A DNA stretch of 64,000 bases from Acetatifactor sp. (GCA_024693365.1 JAILLF010000031.1:113917-177916); one strand, 5' to 3'. Positions 16,446 through 25,627 are shown, counted from the stretch's first letter. The notes: a model not told the origin generated them from the letters alone. Numbers and translations are program-made.

Positions 16446-17519
16446 ATGAAACGATATCAAGTATCAAAATATTTTACCCTGACGTTAATCGCATTTATGA
16501 TTTCCTTAGGGTTTTGGACGGTATATTTTATTGGGGACGTGCATCTTCGTTTGGCGAGACCACTGCTTGGACAGGATTATGGAACGCTGAAGGACGGAAC
16601 CTACGTAAGAATCGACGTGGATACGTATCTGACAGGCGAGTATGGTAACGTGTGCGCAGCCAGCGTACGCGGTCTTAAAACCTATCAATATTATACCGTT
16701 TTGATCGGAAAAAATCAGTGGGTCAGATTTGGCGCGTCGGAGAAGGATACGCTCGAGAAATTGGGAAAATACGTGCATGGGAAGGGAAAAGAAATGCATT
16801 TAACCGCACGGGTTGACCGGGACTTGATCATGGGACTGGATTGGTATCAAAAAAGCGCAAAAAATTTTGATACAAATGTGCTGATTAAGGATTTTGTGCT
16901 TAGCGAGGCGTCCATTCATGATTATGCCACGGTACAGATTCTTGCGAACGTATTTTTGATCGCGGCGGCGATTCTGTTTATCACAATTGGCGGAATCCGC
17001 AGAGTTTACGTACGGCCCTTTGAAGATACTCAAAGATATAAGGACTGCTTTTTCGGAAGGGGATTTGACTTGGATAAGCAGTTGGAAAAGGAGAAGGAAA
17101 ACCTAAAGCGCTATCAGGAGGAACAGAAAAATTCCTGGAAGTCTTACGGAATTGGAGCTGCGCTTTTGCTGGGAGGCATCTTTCTCATTGGATTTAGCGT
17201 TCTTTTATCAATGTTTACCATGATCCAAGTCTTATTTATTGGAGGCCCCCTGGGAATTTACATGATTTCAATGAGCTTTTATTGGTTTGTGAGCGGGTTC
17301 GTCAATTCGGATTCTGAATTTGCCCATAAGATCTCGGACACGTTCCTGCTTCGAACGACGTCCGTAAAGATTGAGGAATGCTATAAAATGATTCAAGTCT
17401 TGAAGAAACACGTTGAGAAGAATGAGACTGCGTTGGAAAAGGTAAAAATGTGGTATGGCCCAGGTGCCTGGGAAGAAGAGGAGGGTGACTCCGGCAATGA
17501 GAGTGACGCTGCTGAATGA
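16446..17519 (+). CDS. Membrane protein of unknown function in the usual spo0A position
   Basis: I do not recognise this 357-residue protein. The likely start is ATG 16446 behind GGGGGAT; the track start is 17 codons earlier. One hydrophobic segment lies at about residues 10-30. A soluble extracytoplasmic region of ~130 residues with several strands follows, then a second helix (~160-182). A charged loop with KEKENLKRYQEEQK comes next, then two close membrane helices (~235-285), and a Glu-rich C-terminus. The last bases overlap the longest reading of the glycosyltransferase ORF, and with ATG 17497 the overlap is still 23 bases, so the two are translationally coupled. That suggests a role linked to glycolipid or envelope synthesis. 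Confidence 0.8.
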   Translation: MKRYQVSKYFTLTLIAFMISLGFWTVYFIGDVHLRLARPLLGQDYGTLKDGTYVRIDVDTYLTGEYGNVCAASVRGLKTYQYYTVLIGKNQWVRFGASEKDTLEKLGKYVHGKGKEMHLTARVDRDLIMGLDWYQKSAKNFDTNVLIKDFVLSEASIHDYATVQILANVFLIAAAILFITIGGIRRVYVRPFEDTQRYKDCFFGRGFDLDKQLEKEKENLKRYQEEQKNSWKSYGIGAALLLGGIFLIGFSVLLSMFTMIQVLFIGGPLGIYMISMSFYWFVSGFVNSDSEFAHKISDTFLLRTTSVKIEECYKMIQVLKKHVEKNETALEKVKMWYGPGAWEEEEGDSGNESDAAE

Positions 17520-19056
17520 TTCGTTTCCGCCCGTGATTGACGGTGTGGTGAACGTTGTAATGAATTATGCCAGGATTATGAAGGAACAAGGGCTGGCGGA
17601 GCCCATGGTGGGCACGCCGCGATATCCCAATGAAACCTATGACAAGTATCCTTATCCGGTCATTCCGTACCAGAGCATTGATACCACGGGCATTGTCAGC
17701 GGATATCGCGCGGGAAATCCTTTTGCCTCCGGTGCGGTGGAGGACATGAAGGCGTTCCGGCCCGACGTGATCCACAGTCACTGCCCGGTTTCCTCAACTT
17801 TGATGGCCAGAATGCTGCGGGAAGAGACGGATGCGCCCATCATTTTCACGTATCACACGAAATTTGACGTGGACATCGCGAGGGCAGTCAAGGCGAAGTT
17901 TATCCAAAAAGAGAGCATCAAAACGCTGGTGGACAATATTTCCGCCTGTGATGAAATATGGGTGGTGAGTAACGGTGCCGGAGAGAATCTGAAGTCTCTT
18001 GGCTATGAGGGACGCTATCGCGTCATGCCAAACGGCGTGGATTTCGAGAAGGGAAGAGTCGATGACGCGGGCGTGCGAGAGGCAACTAGGGAGTATGACC
18101 TGCCGGAGGGCGTGCCGGTCTTTTTATTTGTCGGAAGAATTATAAAATATAAAGGGTTGCCGCTGATTCTGGATTGCATGAAGCTCCTAAAGGAAGAGGA
18201 CATGGACTTTCGCATGGTTTTCGTGGGAAATGGACCGGATGCGGAAGAATTAAAGGAAAAGACCAAGGAACTTGGGTTGGAGAACCGAGCATTCTTTACT
18301 GGAGCCATCTATGACAGAAACGTGCTTCGCGCATGGAATACCAGGGCAGATCTTTTCCTGTTTCCGTCCACCTATGACACGAACGGGCTTGTGGTACGTG
18401 AGGCGGCGGCCTGCGGAATTGCAAGCGTTTTGATCAAGGGCTCCTGCGCCGCAGAGGGCATCACGGATCTGCACAATGGATATCTGATCGATGAGAATGC
18501 CGGGAGCATGGCGGAATGTCTTCGTGAGGCTTGCAAGGATTTGGACCGCGTGCGTCAGGTGGGACAGAATGCAATGGATGAGATTTATCTCTCATGGGAG
18601 AGCGCGGTGAGAACCGCCGTGGATCGTTACGGCGAGGTGATCGAGCTCCATAAGAGTTGTTCCATGACGGAACGCAAGTACCAGACCTCTGACCATTTCC
18701 TGAACGTGGCGGCAGGACTCGTTGCCACGACGGAAAAGGTATTCCATGCACCGAGGCGATGGTATGAAGGTATGCTGGAGAACGTGTCGGAGGCAAAGGA
18801 CAACGTCACGGAGACGAAGGACATGTTGGTCGCAGGCGTCAGGGAGACGAAAGAAAGCATCGCGGACCGCGTGCACGAGGCGAAGGAAAGCATTGCCGAC
18901 CGCATGCAGGAAGCAAAGGACAATTTTACGGACCGCGTACAGGAAGCAAAGGACAATTTTACGGACCGCGTACAGGAAGCAAAGGAAAGCCTGGCGGATC
19001 AACTGCATGAGGCAAAGGAGAACGTAAAGTCCTGGATGCAGGACGTTACAAAATAA
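17497..19056 (+). CDS. GT4 family glycosyltransferase with C-terminal 11-residue repeats
   Basis: The N-terminal ~390 residues are a GT-B glycosyltransferase of family GT4. Visible motifs are LLNDSFPPVIDGVVNVV, HSHCPVSSTLMAR, TYHTKFDVDIA, FVGRIIKYKGL and the donor-site region LFLFPSTYDTNGLVVREAAACG. Such enzymes often glucosylate diacylglycerol. The last ~85 residues are seven to eight 11-mers of the type KDNFTDRVQEA/KESIADRVHEA, predicted to form a long amphipathic helix like LEA or apolipoprotein repeats. The ATG at 17497 behind GAGGAGGG is preferred over 17455. The upstream gene overlaps by 23 bases. The sugar acceptor is not evident. Confidence 0.88.
   Translation: MRVTLLNDSFPPVIDGVVNVVMNYARIMKEQGLAEPMVGTPRYPNETYDKYPYPVIPYQSIDTTGIVSGYRAGNPFASGAVEDMKAFRPDVIHSHCPVSSTLMARMLREETDAPIIFTYHTKFDVDIARAVKAKFIQKESIKTLVDNISACDEIWVVSNGAGENLKSLGYEGRYRVMPNGVDFEKGRVDDAGVREATREYDLPEGVPVFLFVGRIIKYKGLPLILDCMKLLKEEDMDFRMVFVGNGPDAEELKEKTKELGLENRAFFTGAIYDRNVLRAWNTRADLFLFPSTYDTNGLVVREAAACGIASVLIKGSCAAEGITDLHNGYLIDENAGSMAECLREACKDLDRVRQVGQNAMDEIYLSWESAVRTAVDRYGEVIELHKSCSMTERKYQTSDHFLNVAAGLVATTEKVFHAPRRWYEGMLENVSEAKDNVTETKDMLVAGVRETKESIADRVHEAKESIADRMQEAKDNFTDRVQEAKDNFTDRVQEAKESLADQLHEAKENVKSWMQDVTK
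18907..18972 (+). repeat. Perfect 33-bp tandem duplication in the glycosyltransferase tail
   Basis: Two identical adjacent copies of a 33-base unit (begins CAGGAAGCAAAGGACAATTT) encode two identical 11-mers (QEAKDNFTDRV). Flanking units are diverged versions, so the array appears to be expanding by unit duplication. Confidence 0.95.
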
Positions 19057-19078
19057 AATTCAAAAGAAGGTGTTTGAA

Positions 19079-20752
19079 ATGAGTAGCGATTGGTATAAGG
19101 AGAAATCCTTTTATCAAATATGGATCAGAAGCTTTAAAGATGGGAATGGAGACGGGATCGGAGACTTATACGGCGTTTATGAGAAATTAGAGTATATTAA
19201 GTCCCTCGGCGTGGACGGTATATGGTTTTCGCCCATCTATCCTTCTCCCAATGCTGATTTTGGCTATGACATTTCTGATTACAAGAACATACACCCAGAT
19301 TACGGCGATTTGGAGCAGTTTAAGAAAGTGTTGGCCAAAGCGCATGAACTGGGTCTCAAGGTGATCATGGATCTTGTGGTAAACCATACGTCCGACGAGC
19401 ATCCGTGGTTCCGGGAGAGCCGCAAGGGGAAAGATAATCCCTACAGTGACTATTACATATGGCGTGACAAACCGAACAACTGGGACTCCCTGTTTGAAGG
19501 AAAGGCCTGGGAGTATGACAAGGTTCGAAAGCAATACTATCTTCACATTTTTGCGAAAAAACAACCAGACCTCAACATGGACAACCCCAAAGTCCGCGAG
19601 GAAGTCAAGGGAATCCTTAGATTTTGGCTGGACTTGGGCGTGGATGGCTTCCGCGAGGATGTGATCAATTTTATTTCCAAGCATGAGAAGCTTCCGAACG
19701 GACTGCCGTTTTTGCCGGCGGTAAACGGACTGCCGTATTATAAGGACGGCCCGCATATTTATGAGTACATGGAGGAATTCCGCGAGGTCTGCAGCCAGTA
19801 TGACTGTTTCCAGCTCGGCGAAGGACCGCTCACCACGGTGAAGTCTGCACTGAAATATCTTACGGGGCCAAAGAAAAGTCTCGACATGATGTTTTCCTTT
19901 GACCATATGATGGCGGATTGCATTTATACGGAATACGTGCACAGGCCATTCTCGCTTGTGAAACTGAAAAAGGCCTTTACGAAATGGCAGAAAGCCTTAA
20001 ATGGCAGGGCGTGGAATGCCTTGTATCTGGAAAATCACGATCATCCCAGGGTGATCAGCCGTTACGGTGATGAAAAGTATTGGCGCGCCAGCGGTACGAT
20101 GCTGGCGATGAGCTATCTGTTCCAGCAGGGAACTCCCTTCGTTTACCAAGGACAGGAGATCGGCATGATGAACATCCGGCTGAAATCCATCAGCGATTAC
20201 ATTGACGTCAGCTCCCTGACCAATTTTAACCGTTATCACTTAAAGGATTCCATCGAGAAAAGGCTGGAGCGCATCTGGCATTCCAGCAGGGATTCTTCCA
20301 GAACGCCCATGCAATGGACTGGCGGGAAAAATGCCGGTTTCTCTGAGAAGGAACCATGGTTTTACGTTAACCCCAATTATGAAAATGGAGTGAACGTTGA
20401 AGCGGAGGAAAAGGATCAATACAGCATATTGAATTTTTACCGAAAATGTCTGGCGCTGCGAAAGACCAGCAACGTCCTTTTATGGGGAAGCTATCGGGAA
20501 TTCTTCCCTAATGATCCGCACGTTTACGTTTATGAGCGCAGATTATGCGACGTAAGCTGCCTAATCATCTGCTCCTTCTCTGATAAGCCCGTAAGGGTTA
20601 GGCTTCCCAAGGAATACGTAGGGGAAAAGCGAAAGCTCCTTTTATGCAATTATCCTCGCGGAAGTCATGCGGCCGGAAGGCTGGACGGATTGCCGGAGGG
20701 CGAGCAGGGGTGGTTTCGGCCTTATGAAGCGAGGATTTACCGGGTGCAATAA
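19079..20752 (+). CDS. GH13 alpha-glucosidase (oligo-1,6-glucosidase type)
   Basis: A cytoplasmic alpha-amylase-superfamily enzyme of 557 residues without signal peptide. The (beta/alpha)8 motifs are in order: VMDLVVNHTSDEHPW (region I), GVDGFREDVINFI with the nucleophile Asp (II), QLGEGPLTTV with the acid/base Glu (III) and ENHDHPRVISRYG with the transition-state Asp (IV). GFREDVI and the long domain B resemble oligo-1,6-glucosidases and trehalose-6-phosphate hydrolases; which substrate is used cannot be decided here. The ATG at 19079 follows AAGAAGG, 22 bases after the glycosyltransferase. Confidence 0.9.
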   Translation: MSSDWYKEKSFYQIWIRSFKDGNGDGIGDLYGVYEKLEYIKSLGVDGIWFSPIYPSPNADFGYDISDYKNIHPDYGDLEQFKKVLAKAHELGLKVIMDLVVNHTSDEHPWFRESRKGKDNPYSDYYIWRDKPNNWDSLFEGKAWEYDKVRKQYYLHIFAKKQPDLNMDNPKVREEVKGILRFWLDLGVDGFREDVINFISKHEKLPNGLPFLPAVNGLPYYKDGPHIYEYMEEFREVCSQYDCFQLGEGPLTTVKSALKYLTGPKKSLDMMFSFDHMMADCIYTEYVHRPFSLVKLKKAFTKWQKALNGRAWNALYLENHDHPRVISRYGDEKYWRASGTMLAMSYLFQQGTPFVYQGQEIGMMNIRLKSISDYIDVSSLTNFNRYHLKDSIEKRLERIWHSSRDSSRTPMQWTGGKNAGFSEKEPWFYVNPNYENGVNVEAEEKDQYSILNFYRKCLALRKTSNVLLWGSYREFFPNDPHVYVYERRLCDVSCLIICSFSDKPVRVRLPKEYVGEKRKLLLCNYPRGSHAAGRLDGLPEGEQGWFRPYEARIYRVQ

Positions 20753-20801
20753 ATTCAAAAGCGAATGCGGCAGTCAAAATAGATTCATTATGGAGTAAAT
20801 C

Positions 20802-21932
20802 ATGTCAGAAAAAATGAAGCCCGGAAGCGGACCGGGAATTTCAAAACAACAATCATCGCAGCTTCAAGGCTTGGCAATCCTTCTGCTGATTTATCATCAT
20901 TTTTTTAATAATCCTGCGATCTACGGGGAGAGACTTGCCTTTTGGAGTCCTTTCTGGGTCGCCAGATTTGCCTGGTTTGGAAAGATTTGCGTGGGTATTT
21001 TTGCCTTCGTCACCGGCTATGGAATGTGCAGGGTGATGGAGAGAAAGGAAGGCGCTGCGATTGTAACCTGCCTAAGACAGATTCTGCAGTTTTTGATCCG
21101 TTATTGGTTCATCTTCCTGCTTTTTATGGGGTGTCTGTTTTCCTTGGGCAGGAGATCGTTTGAATTCAGGGAGTTTCTGCAGAATTTTTTCTGCATCAGC
21201 AGTACCTATAACGGTGCTTTCTGGTACGCGCAACAGTATGTGCTGATGCTGCTTTTTTTGGCGATGGCGGAGGCTTTCTTGCGATTCCTGAAGGCAATAT
21301 GGAAAAGGGAGAAGAAGGGAAGCGTGCTTGGAAAGGGATGGCTGGATGCGGCGGAACGGATTGCTTCGGTGCTTTTGGCATTGACAGGCGGTATCTTTGC
21401 AATCGCGGCCATTGTTTCTCCAAACGCAAGATCGGTATTTCATCAGTTCCTTGACGTGATCCGGATTGCATTTGTGCTGACTTGTTTTATGGGTTATTTT
21501 GCGGCAAAGCTAAGTGCGTTTGAGCGGATCTTCGCGAAGCTAAACTCCCTGCGGTACGTATTTAGGCTGTTCATCGGCATCTGTTTGATAGTCCTCACAG
21601 GTGCTTTCAGAATATGGCTTGCGGATTCGCCGGCTTACGCAAAGCATGATTTTTTGTTTGTTCCCGTCTTTATCACGGGCGTACTTCTTTGTCTGAATGG
21701 CGTGAAATGGTTGGAAATGCCATTGGAACGCCTGGGAAGGACGTCAGTTTACGTTTGGTTAACCCATATTTTTGTGTTTGAACTGACAAATGCGTTTGTA
21801 CTGCGATTCGTGCATTTCCATTTCCTGTTTTATCTTGCGGAGGCGGTTCTTTGCATTTTTGTTGGTAGCACCTGTCTCTTTGCGGAACGCGGCATAAAGG
21901 ATTTCCCCAAAATTTTTCAAAAAAAGAAATAG
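20802..21932 (+). CDS. Membrane acyltransferase-3 family protein
   Basis: The 376-residue polytopic protein has about ten hydrophobic segments. It starts with SSQLQGLAILLLIYHHFFN, the first helix of acyltransferase-3 (OafA/WecH-like) proteins with the conserved histidine. Such proteins O-acetylate sugars or peptides at the membrane. The position at the end of a glycosyltransferase-glucosidase stretch suggests a surface polysaccharide or glycolipid substrate, which is inference. A bidirectional terminator follows. Confidence 0.8.
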   Translation: MSEKMKPGSGPGISKQQSSQLQGLAILLLIYHHFFNNPAIYGERLAFWSPFWVARFAWFGKICVGIFAFVTGYGMCRVMERKEGAAIVTCLRQILQFLIRYWFIFLLFMGCLFSLGRRSFEFREFLQNFFCISSTYNGAFWYAQQYVLMLLFLAMAEAFLRFLKAIWKREKKGSVLGKGWLDAAERIASVLLALTGGIFAIAAIVSPNARSVFHQFLDVIRIAFVLTCFMGYFAAKLSAFERIFAKLNSLRYVFRLFIGICLIVLTGAFRIWLADSPAYAKHDFLFVPVFITGVLLCLNGVKWLEMPLERLGRTSVYVWLTHIFVFELTNAFVLRFVHFHFLFYLAEAVLCIFVGSTCLFAERGIKDFPKIFQKKK

Positions 21933-21970
21933 GCCAAAGGACGATTTCGTCCTCTGGCCTATTATTTTGT
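21931..21970. terminator. Bidirectional terminator between convergent genes
   Basis: A 14-base-pair near-perfect stem AGGCCAAAGGACGA / TCGTCCTCTGGCCT is followed by ATTATTTT on the + strand, and the complementary side is preceded by A-rich sequence. It serves the acyltransferase gene on + and bipA on -. Confidence 0.88.
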
Positions 21971-21974
21971 CAAG

Positions 21975-23807
21975 TTATTTTTTGAAGCTTGCACGCTTGC
22001 GGAGCGTGGGATCCAATATTTTCTTTCTGATCCGAAGATTCTTGGGAGTTACCTCCAGCAGTTCGTCAGTGTCGATGAAGTCGAGTGCCTGCTCCAGGGA
22101 TAGAATCTTGGGCGGAACAAGGCGAAGGGCTTCGTCGGCGGAAGAGGAACGAGTGTTGGTGAGCTGCTTTTTCTTGCAGACGTTGATCTCGATGTCCTCG
22201 CTGCGGCCGGTCTGTCCAACGACCATGCCGGAATAAACCTTTTCTCCGGGTCCAATGAAGAGGAGGCCACGCTCCTGTGCATTGAAGAGGCCGTAAGTAA
22301 TGGCTTCGCCTGCTTCGAATGCGATGAGGCTTCCTTGCTTTCTGTACTGGATGTCACCCTTGTAAGGAGCATAACCGTCATATACGGTGTTCAAAATGCC
22401 GTTGCCCTTGGTGTCGGTCAGGAATTCACCGCGGTAGCCAATCAGGCCTCTTGCGGGAATGGAAAACTCGAGTCTGGTGTAGGTGCCGCCGGTAATGCTT
22501 CCCATGTTGCGAAGCTCACCCTTTCTCTGGCCGAGCTTTTCGATCACGGCGCCGGCATAGTCATTGGGAACGTCAATGTAGGCAAGCTCCATGGGCTCCA
22601 AAAGCTTTCCCTTTTCGTCCTGATGATAGAGAACCTCTGCCTTACTTACTGCGAATTCAAAGCCTTCACGGCGCATGTTTTCGATCAAAACGGACAGGTG
22701 AAGCTCGCCGCGGCCACTCACCTTAAAGCAATCCGTATCCTCGGTTTCCTCCACTCGAAGGGAAACGTCGGTATTGAGCTCCTTGAAGAGACGCTCGCGA
22801 AGGTGACGGCTGGTAACGTACTTACCCTCCTGGCCTGCCAGCGGGGAGTCATTTACCATGAAATGCATGGCAATCGTTGGCTCGCTGATCTTCTGGAAGG
22901 GGATGGGCAATACACTTTCGGGAGAGCAAAGAGTATCACCGATGTGAATGTCAGAGATGCCGGAGATGGCAACGATGGATCCGATGCCTGCCTCTTTGAC
23001 TTCCACCTTATTCAGACCATCAAACTCATAGAGCTTGCTGACCTTCACCTTGATCTGCTTGTCGGGCTCATGGTGGTTACAGATGACAACCTCCTGGTTC
23101 ACTTTGATGGAACCGTTGTCTACCTTGCCTACGCCGATACGTCCAACATATTCATTGTAATCAATGGTGCTGATGAGCACCTGGGTACCCGCGTCCGGAT
23201 CTCCCTCGGGAGCGGGAATGTAATTTAAGATGGTCTCAAACAGTGGCTCCATGCTGGTGCCGGGCGTCTCAGCCTCGAGGGAGGCGATGCCGGCCTTTGC
23301 GGAAGCGAAGACGAAGGGACAGTCAAGCTGGGAATCATCCGCATCCAACTCTAAGAAAAGCTCAAGAACCTCGTCCACAACCTCGTCAGGACGAGCCTCG
23401 GGACGGTCAATCTTATTGATGCAGACGATCACGGGAAGCTTTAATTCCAATGCCTTGCGAAGCACGAACTTTGTCTGGGGCATGGCACCCTCAAAGGCAT
23501 CCACCACGAGGATAACGCCGTTTACCATCTTCAGCACGCGTTCCACCTCGCCGCCAAAATCTGCGTGGCCGGGGGTGTCGATAATGTTGATTTTGGTTCC
23601 CTTATAGGTAACCGCCGTGTTCTTTGACAGGATGGTAATGCCGCGTTCACGCTCGATGTCGTTGGAATCCATGACGCGCTCGGCAACTTCCTGACCGGCA
23701 CGGAACACGCCGCTTTGCTTTAACAGTTCATCCACCAAAGTGGTCTTGCCGTGATCGACGTGGGCAATGATCGCTATGTTTCTGACGTCTTCTCTTTTTT
23801 GTTTCAT
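21975..23807 (-). CDS. typA: TypA/BipA ribosome-associated GTPase
   Basis: BipA is a translational GTPase of the EF-G/LepA group needed for ribosome assembly and stress growth. Motifs are [15 protein letters not shown] (G1), [12 protein letters not shown] (G3) and [11 protein letters not shown] (G4), followed by domains III, V and the BipA-specific C-terminal domain. The start [13 protein letters not shown] behind AAAGGA gives 610 residues, the normal size; the track extends upstream through the promoter. It is the only long minus-strand gene in the first half of the window and has its own promoter. Confidence 0.96.
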   Translation of the reverse strand: MKQKREDVRNIAIIAHVDHGKTTLVDELLKQSGVFRAGQEVAERVMDSNDIERERGITILSKNTAVTYKGTKINIIDTPGHADFGGEVERVLKMVNGVILVVDAFEGAMPQTKFVLRKALELKLPVIVCINKIDRPEARPDEVVDEVLELFLELDADDSQLDCPFVFASAKAGIASLEAETPGTSMEPLFETILNYIPAPEGDPDAGTQVLISTIDYNEYVGRIGVGKVDNGSIKVNQEVVICNHHEPDKQIKVKVSKLYEFDGLNKVEVKEAGIGSIVAISGISDIHIGDTLCSPESVLPIPFQKISEPTIAMHFMVNDSPLAGQEGKYVTSRHLRERLFKELNTDVSLRVEETEDTDCFKVSGRGELHLSVLIENMRREGFEFAVSKAEVLYHQDEKGKLLEPMELAYIDVPNDYAGAVIEKLGQRKGELRNMGSITGGTYTRLEFSIPARGLIGYRGEFLTDTKGNGILNTVYDGYAPYKGDIQYRKQGSLIAFEAGEAITYGLFNAQERGLLFIGPGEKVYSGMVVGQTGRSEDIEINVCKKKQLTNTRSSSADEALRLVPPKILSLEQALDFIDTDELLEVTPKNLRIRKKILDPTLRKRASFKK

Positions 23808-23886
23808 AAATTCAAATCCTTTCATCTCCGGGCTCCTGGAAGGAGCTAACAAATCCCTAAAAATGGCACTTTTTTCAAACTGTATC

Positions 23887-23915
23887 AGTATAGCACTATT
23901 TTTTTTCGGATTCAA
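23887..23915 (-). promoter_or_regulatory. Sigma-A-type promoter for typA
   Basis: On the minus strand TTGAAT and TATACT are separated by 17 bases, about 80 bases before the typA start. The rest of the 330-base gap to the SSB-like gene shows no gene. Confidence 0.75.
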
Positions 23916-24137
23916 GCATGAAATATAGAAATTTTTCGGAAGGGGATTTTTGACGGCATGCGTCAAGATTTTTAAAAAGACGTGGAGGGAAGGACACGTA
24001 TTGGCGATTTACGTCAGGATAATGCGACGGGATTCAGTTTTATCACCAGGGAAAGTAGTGTATAAATAATATTGTAAAACAAAAACGCACGGAGATAATC
24101 CGTAAAAAGCAATGCGAGGAAGAAGGGAGAAACAACG

Positions 24138-24794
24138 TTGACGGATAAGGTAATTGAAAACAACCAGGTGACGGTGATGGGCGAGATCGTAAGTGATTTT
24201 ACCTTTAGCCATGAGATTTTTGGAGAAGGATTCTACGTGATGGACGTGAAGGTACAAATGCTGAGTGATAGTTATGACGTGATTCCGGTGATGACTTCTG
24301 AGAGATTGATTGACGTAAATGCGGATTACAAGGGGGCGCTAATATGCGTCACGGGACAGTTCCGGTCTTATAACAGACACGAAGAGAGAAGGAACAGGCT
24401 TGTGCTTTCCGTGTTTGCAAGGGAAATGAAGTTTGTGGATGAAGTAGAGGAGAGCGCGAAGAGCAATCAGATCTTTTTGGATGGTTACGTGTGTAAGCCG
24501 CCCATCTACAGAAAGACGCCGCTGGGAAGAGAAATTGCAGACGTGCTTTTGGCCGTGAACAGGCCTTATGGAAAATCAGATTACATTCCATGTATCTGTT
24601 GGGGGAGAAATGCAAGGTATGCCGGGGGATTTCAGGTGGGTGACCGTTGCATGATCTGGGGAAGGATCCAGAGCAGGGAATACGTAAAAAAGCTGGATGA
24701 GGAAACCGTGGAAAAACGAGTGGCGTTTGAAGTTACCGTAAGTAAGCTCGAATTATGCATGCGTGAGCAGGTTGACGGCGGGGAACTCTCGTAA
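24138..24794 (+). CDS. SSB-like protein with two OB-fold regions
   Basis: A TTG start behind GAAGGGAG gives 218 residues with two consecutive SSB/OB-like halves. The first is NNQVTVMGEIVSDFTFSHE ... CVTGQFRSYNRHEERRNRLVL, and the second is NQIFLDGYVCKPPIYRKTPLGREIADVLLAV ... IPCICWGRNARYAG. The second half has the GREI-D-LLAV and ICWG pattern of primosomal/SSB OB folds. The acidic DDDIPF-type tip of canonical SSB is absent, so it probably does not recruit the usual partners. It stands alone and may be a specialised single-stranded DNA binder. Confidence 0.78.
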   Translation: MTDKVIENNQVTVMGEIVSDFTFSHEIFGEGFYVMDVKVQMLSDSYDVIPVMTSERLIDVNADYKGALICVTGQFRSYNRHEERRNRLVLSVFAREMKFVDEVEESAKSNQIFLDGYVCKPPIYRKTPLGREIADVLLAVNRPYGKSDYIPCICWGRNARYAGGFQVGDRCMIWGRIQSREYVKKLDEETVEKRVAFEVTVSKLELCMREQVDGGELS

Positions 24795-24805
24795 ATCGTT
24801 TTGGG

Positions 24806-24834
24806 TTGCAAATCGTGAGATAGTTTGGTATAAT
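24806..24834 (+). promoter_or_regulatory. Sigma-A-type promoter for the cobO-like gene
   Basis: TTGCAA, 17 bases, then TGGTATAAT (extended -10, perfect hexamer), starting 12 bases after the SSB-like gene. Confidence 0.82.
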
Positions 24835-24889
24835 GCAGACGTGCACGTTGTTTGGAATCTGATCGACGGTCAGTAGAATGCGAGGGTAC

Positions 24890-25387
24890 ATGAGTAAAGG
24901 TTTGGTAACGATATTTACGGGAGAAGGACGCGGGAAGACGTCGGCAGCCATTGGCAGGGCCATTCAGGCGGCTGATTCCGGTAAGCGCGTGGTGATCATA
25001 CAGTTTTTGAAGGGCAAGGGGTTGAAGAGCTCACAGTTCGTAAAACGTCTTGAGCCGGAAGTTATGCTGTTTTGCTTCGAAAAATCGGACCAAAGCTTTG
25101 AAAACCTGTCGGAGGAGCAAAAACAGGAAGAGTGCAGGAACATACGGAACGGGTTGAATTACGCCAAAAAGGTTCTTTGTACGGGCGAATGTGATCTGCT
25201 GATCTTGGACGAGGTGCTTGGTCTTGTGGAAAATGAGATCATTACCGTCGAAGAATTGATTACGCTGATCGATGCCAGGGAGGAGACCAGCATAATCCTG
25301 ACGGGGATCAATCTCAAGGATGAGATCTGTTTTAAGGCGGATGAGGTATCCAAGATCGAAACCATCAAATTCAAGATCTGGGAGTAA
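24890..25387 (+). CDS. cobO: Cob(I)alamin adenosyltransferase, CobO/BtuR type
   Basis: CobO/BtuR transfers the adenosyl group of ATP to reduced corrinoids. The 165-residue protein has the P-loop TGEGRGKTSAAIGRAIQAA at the N-terminus, IQFLKGKG in the second strand region and LLILDEVLGLVENEII as the Walker B-like block. The family-typical closing region (VSKIETIKFKI) is present. Two ATGs compete (24878, 24890); the second gives the usual MSKGLVTIFTG start. No other cobalamin genes are adjacent. A 22-base tandem duplication covers its last codons and stop. Confidence 0.85.
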   Translation: MSKGLVTIFTGEGRGKTSAAIGRAIQAADSGKRVVIIQFLKGKGLKSSQFVKRLEPEVMLFCFEKSDQSFENLSEEQKQEECRNIRNGLNYAKKVLCTGECDLLILDEVLGLVENEIITVEELITLIDAREETSIILTGINLKDEICFKADEVSKIETIKFKIWE

Positions 25388-25410
25388 GAAATTCAAGATC
25401 TGGGAGTAAG
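25367..25410 (+). repeat. Perfect 22-bp tandem duplication across the cobO stop codon
   Basis: The unit AAATTCAAGATCTGGGAGTAAG occurs twice back to back. The first copy encodes the last residues KFKIWE and the stop; the second is non-coding and abuts the -35 box of the lysine riboswitch promoter. Confidence 0.95.
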
Positions 25411-25417
25411 AAATAGG

Positions 25418-25446
25418 TTGACGTAAGAAAAAGTTGGTGTTATGAT
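25418..25446 (+). promoter_or_regulatory. Sigma-A-type promoter of the lysine riboswitch-dapAB unit
   Basis: TTGACG, exactly 17 bases, TATGAT. Transcription would begin near 25453, just before the riboswitch. Confidence 0.85.
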
Positions 25447-25460
25447 ACACGTGTATTGAT

Positions 25461-25627
25461 GATAGAGGTTGCATTTTTTATCAGTAGCTCTTTGGATGCG
25501 GCAGGCGCAGGTGAAGAGGAGGGAAAGGAAAAAATGCCGAAAGGGTGGATCTCCTGAGGGTCCAGGCCTTGGGCACGAGGTTAAGAGCCGCGTGACTGTC
25601 ATCCGTGAATGCGGATGGGGCGCTATC
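25461..25627 (+). promoter_or_regulatory. Lysine riboswitch (L-box)
   Basis: The conserved L-box blocks are present in order: GAGGTTGCA, an AAGAGG arm, GGGAAAGG, GCCGAAAGG, a GGGCACGAGG-type arm, CTGTC, and closing GGCGCTATC. GATAG (25461) pairs with CTATC (25623) as P1. A terminator follows before dapA. Lysine binding should favour the terminator and lower expression of lysine biosynthesis genes. Confidence 0.9.

Noticed and set aside
18722-19027. 101-aa Arg-rich ORF over the glycosyltransferase tail
   Set aside because: Frame-shifted shadow of the 11-mer repeat region; its own repeats follow from the DNA repeats.
22335-23228. 297-codon ORF on the + strand inside typA
   Set aside because: It is the reverse-strand shadow of a well-conserved typA coding region, has no ribosome binding site, and its protein shows no sensible motifs.
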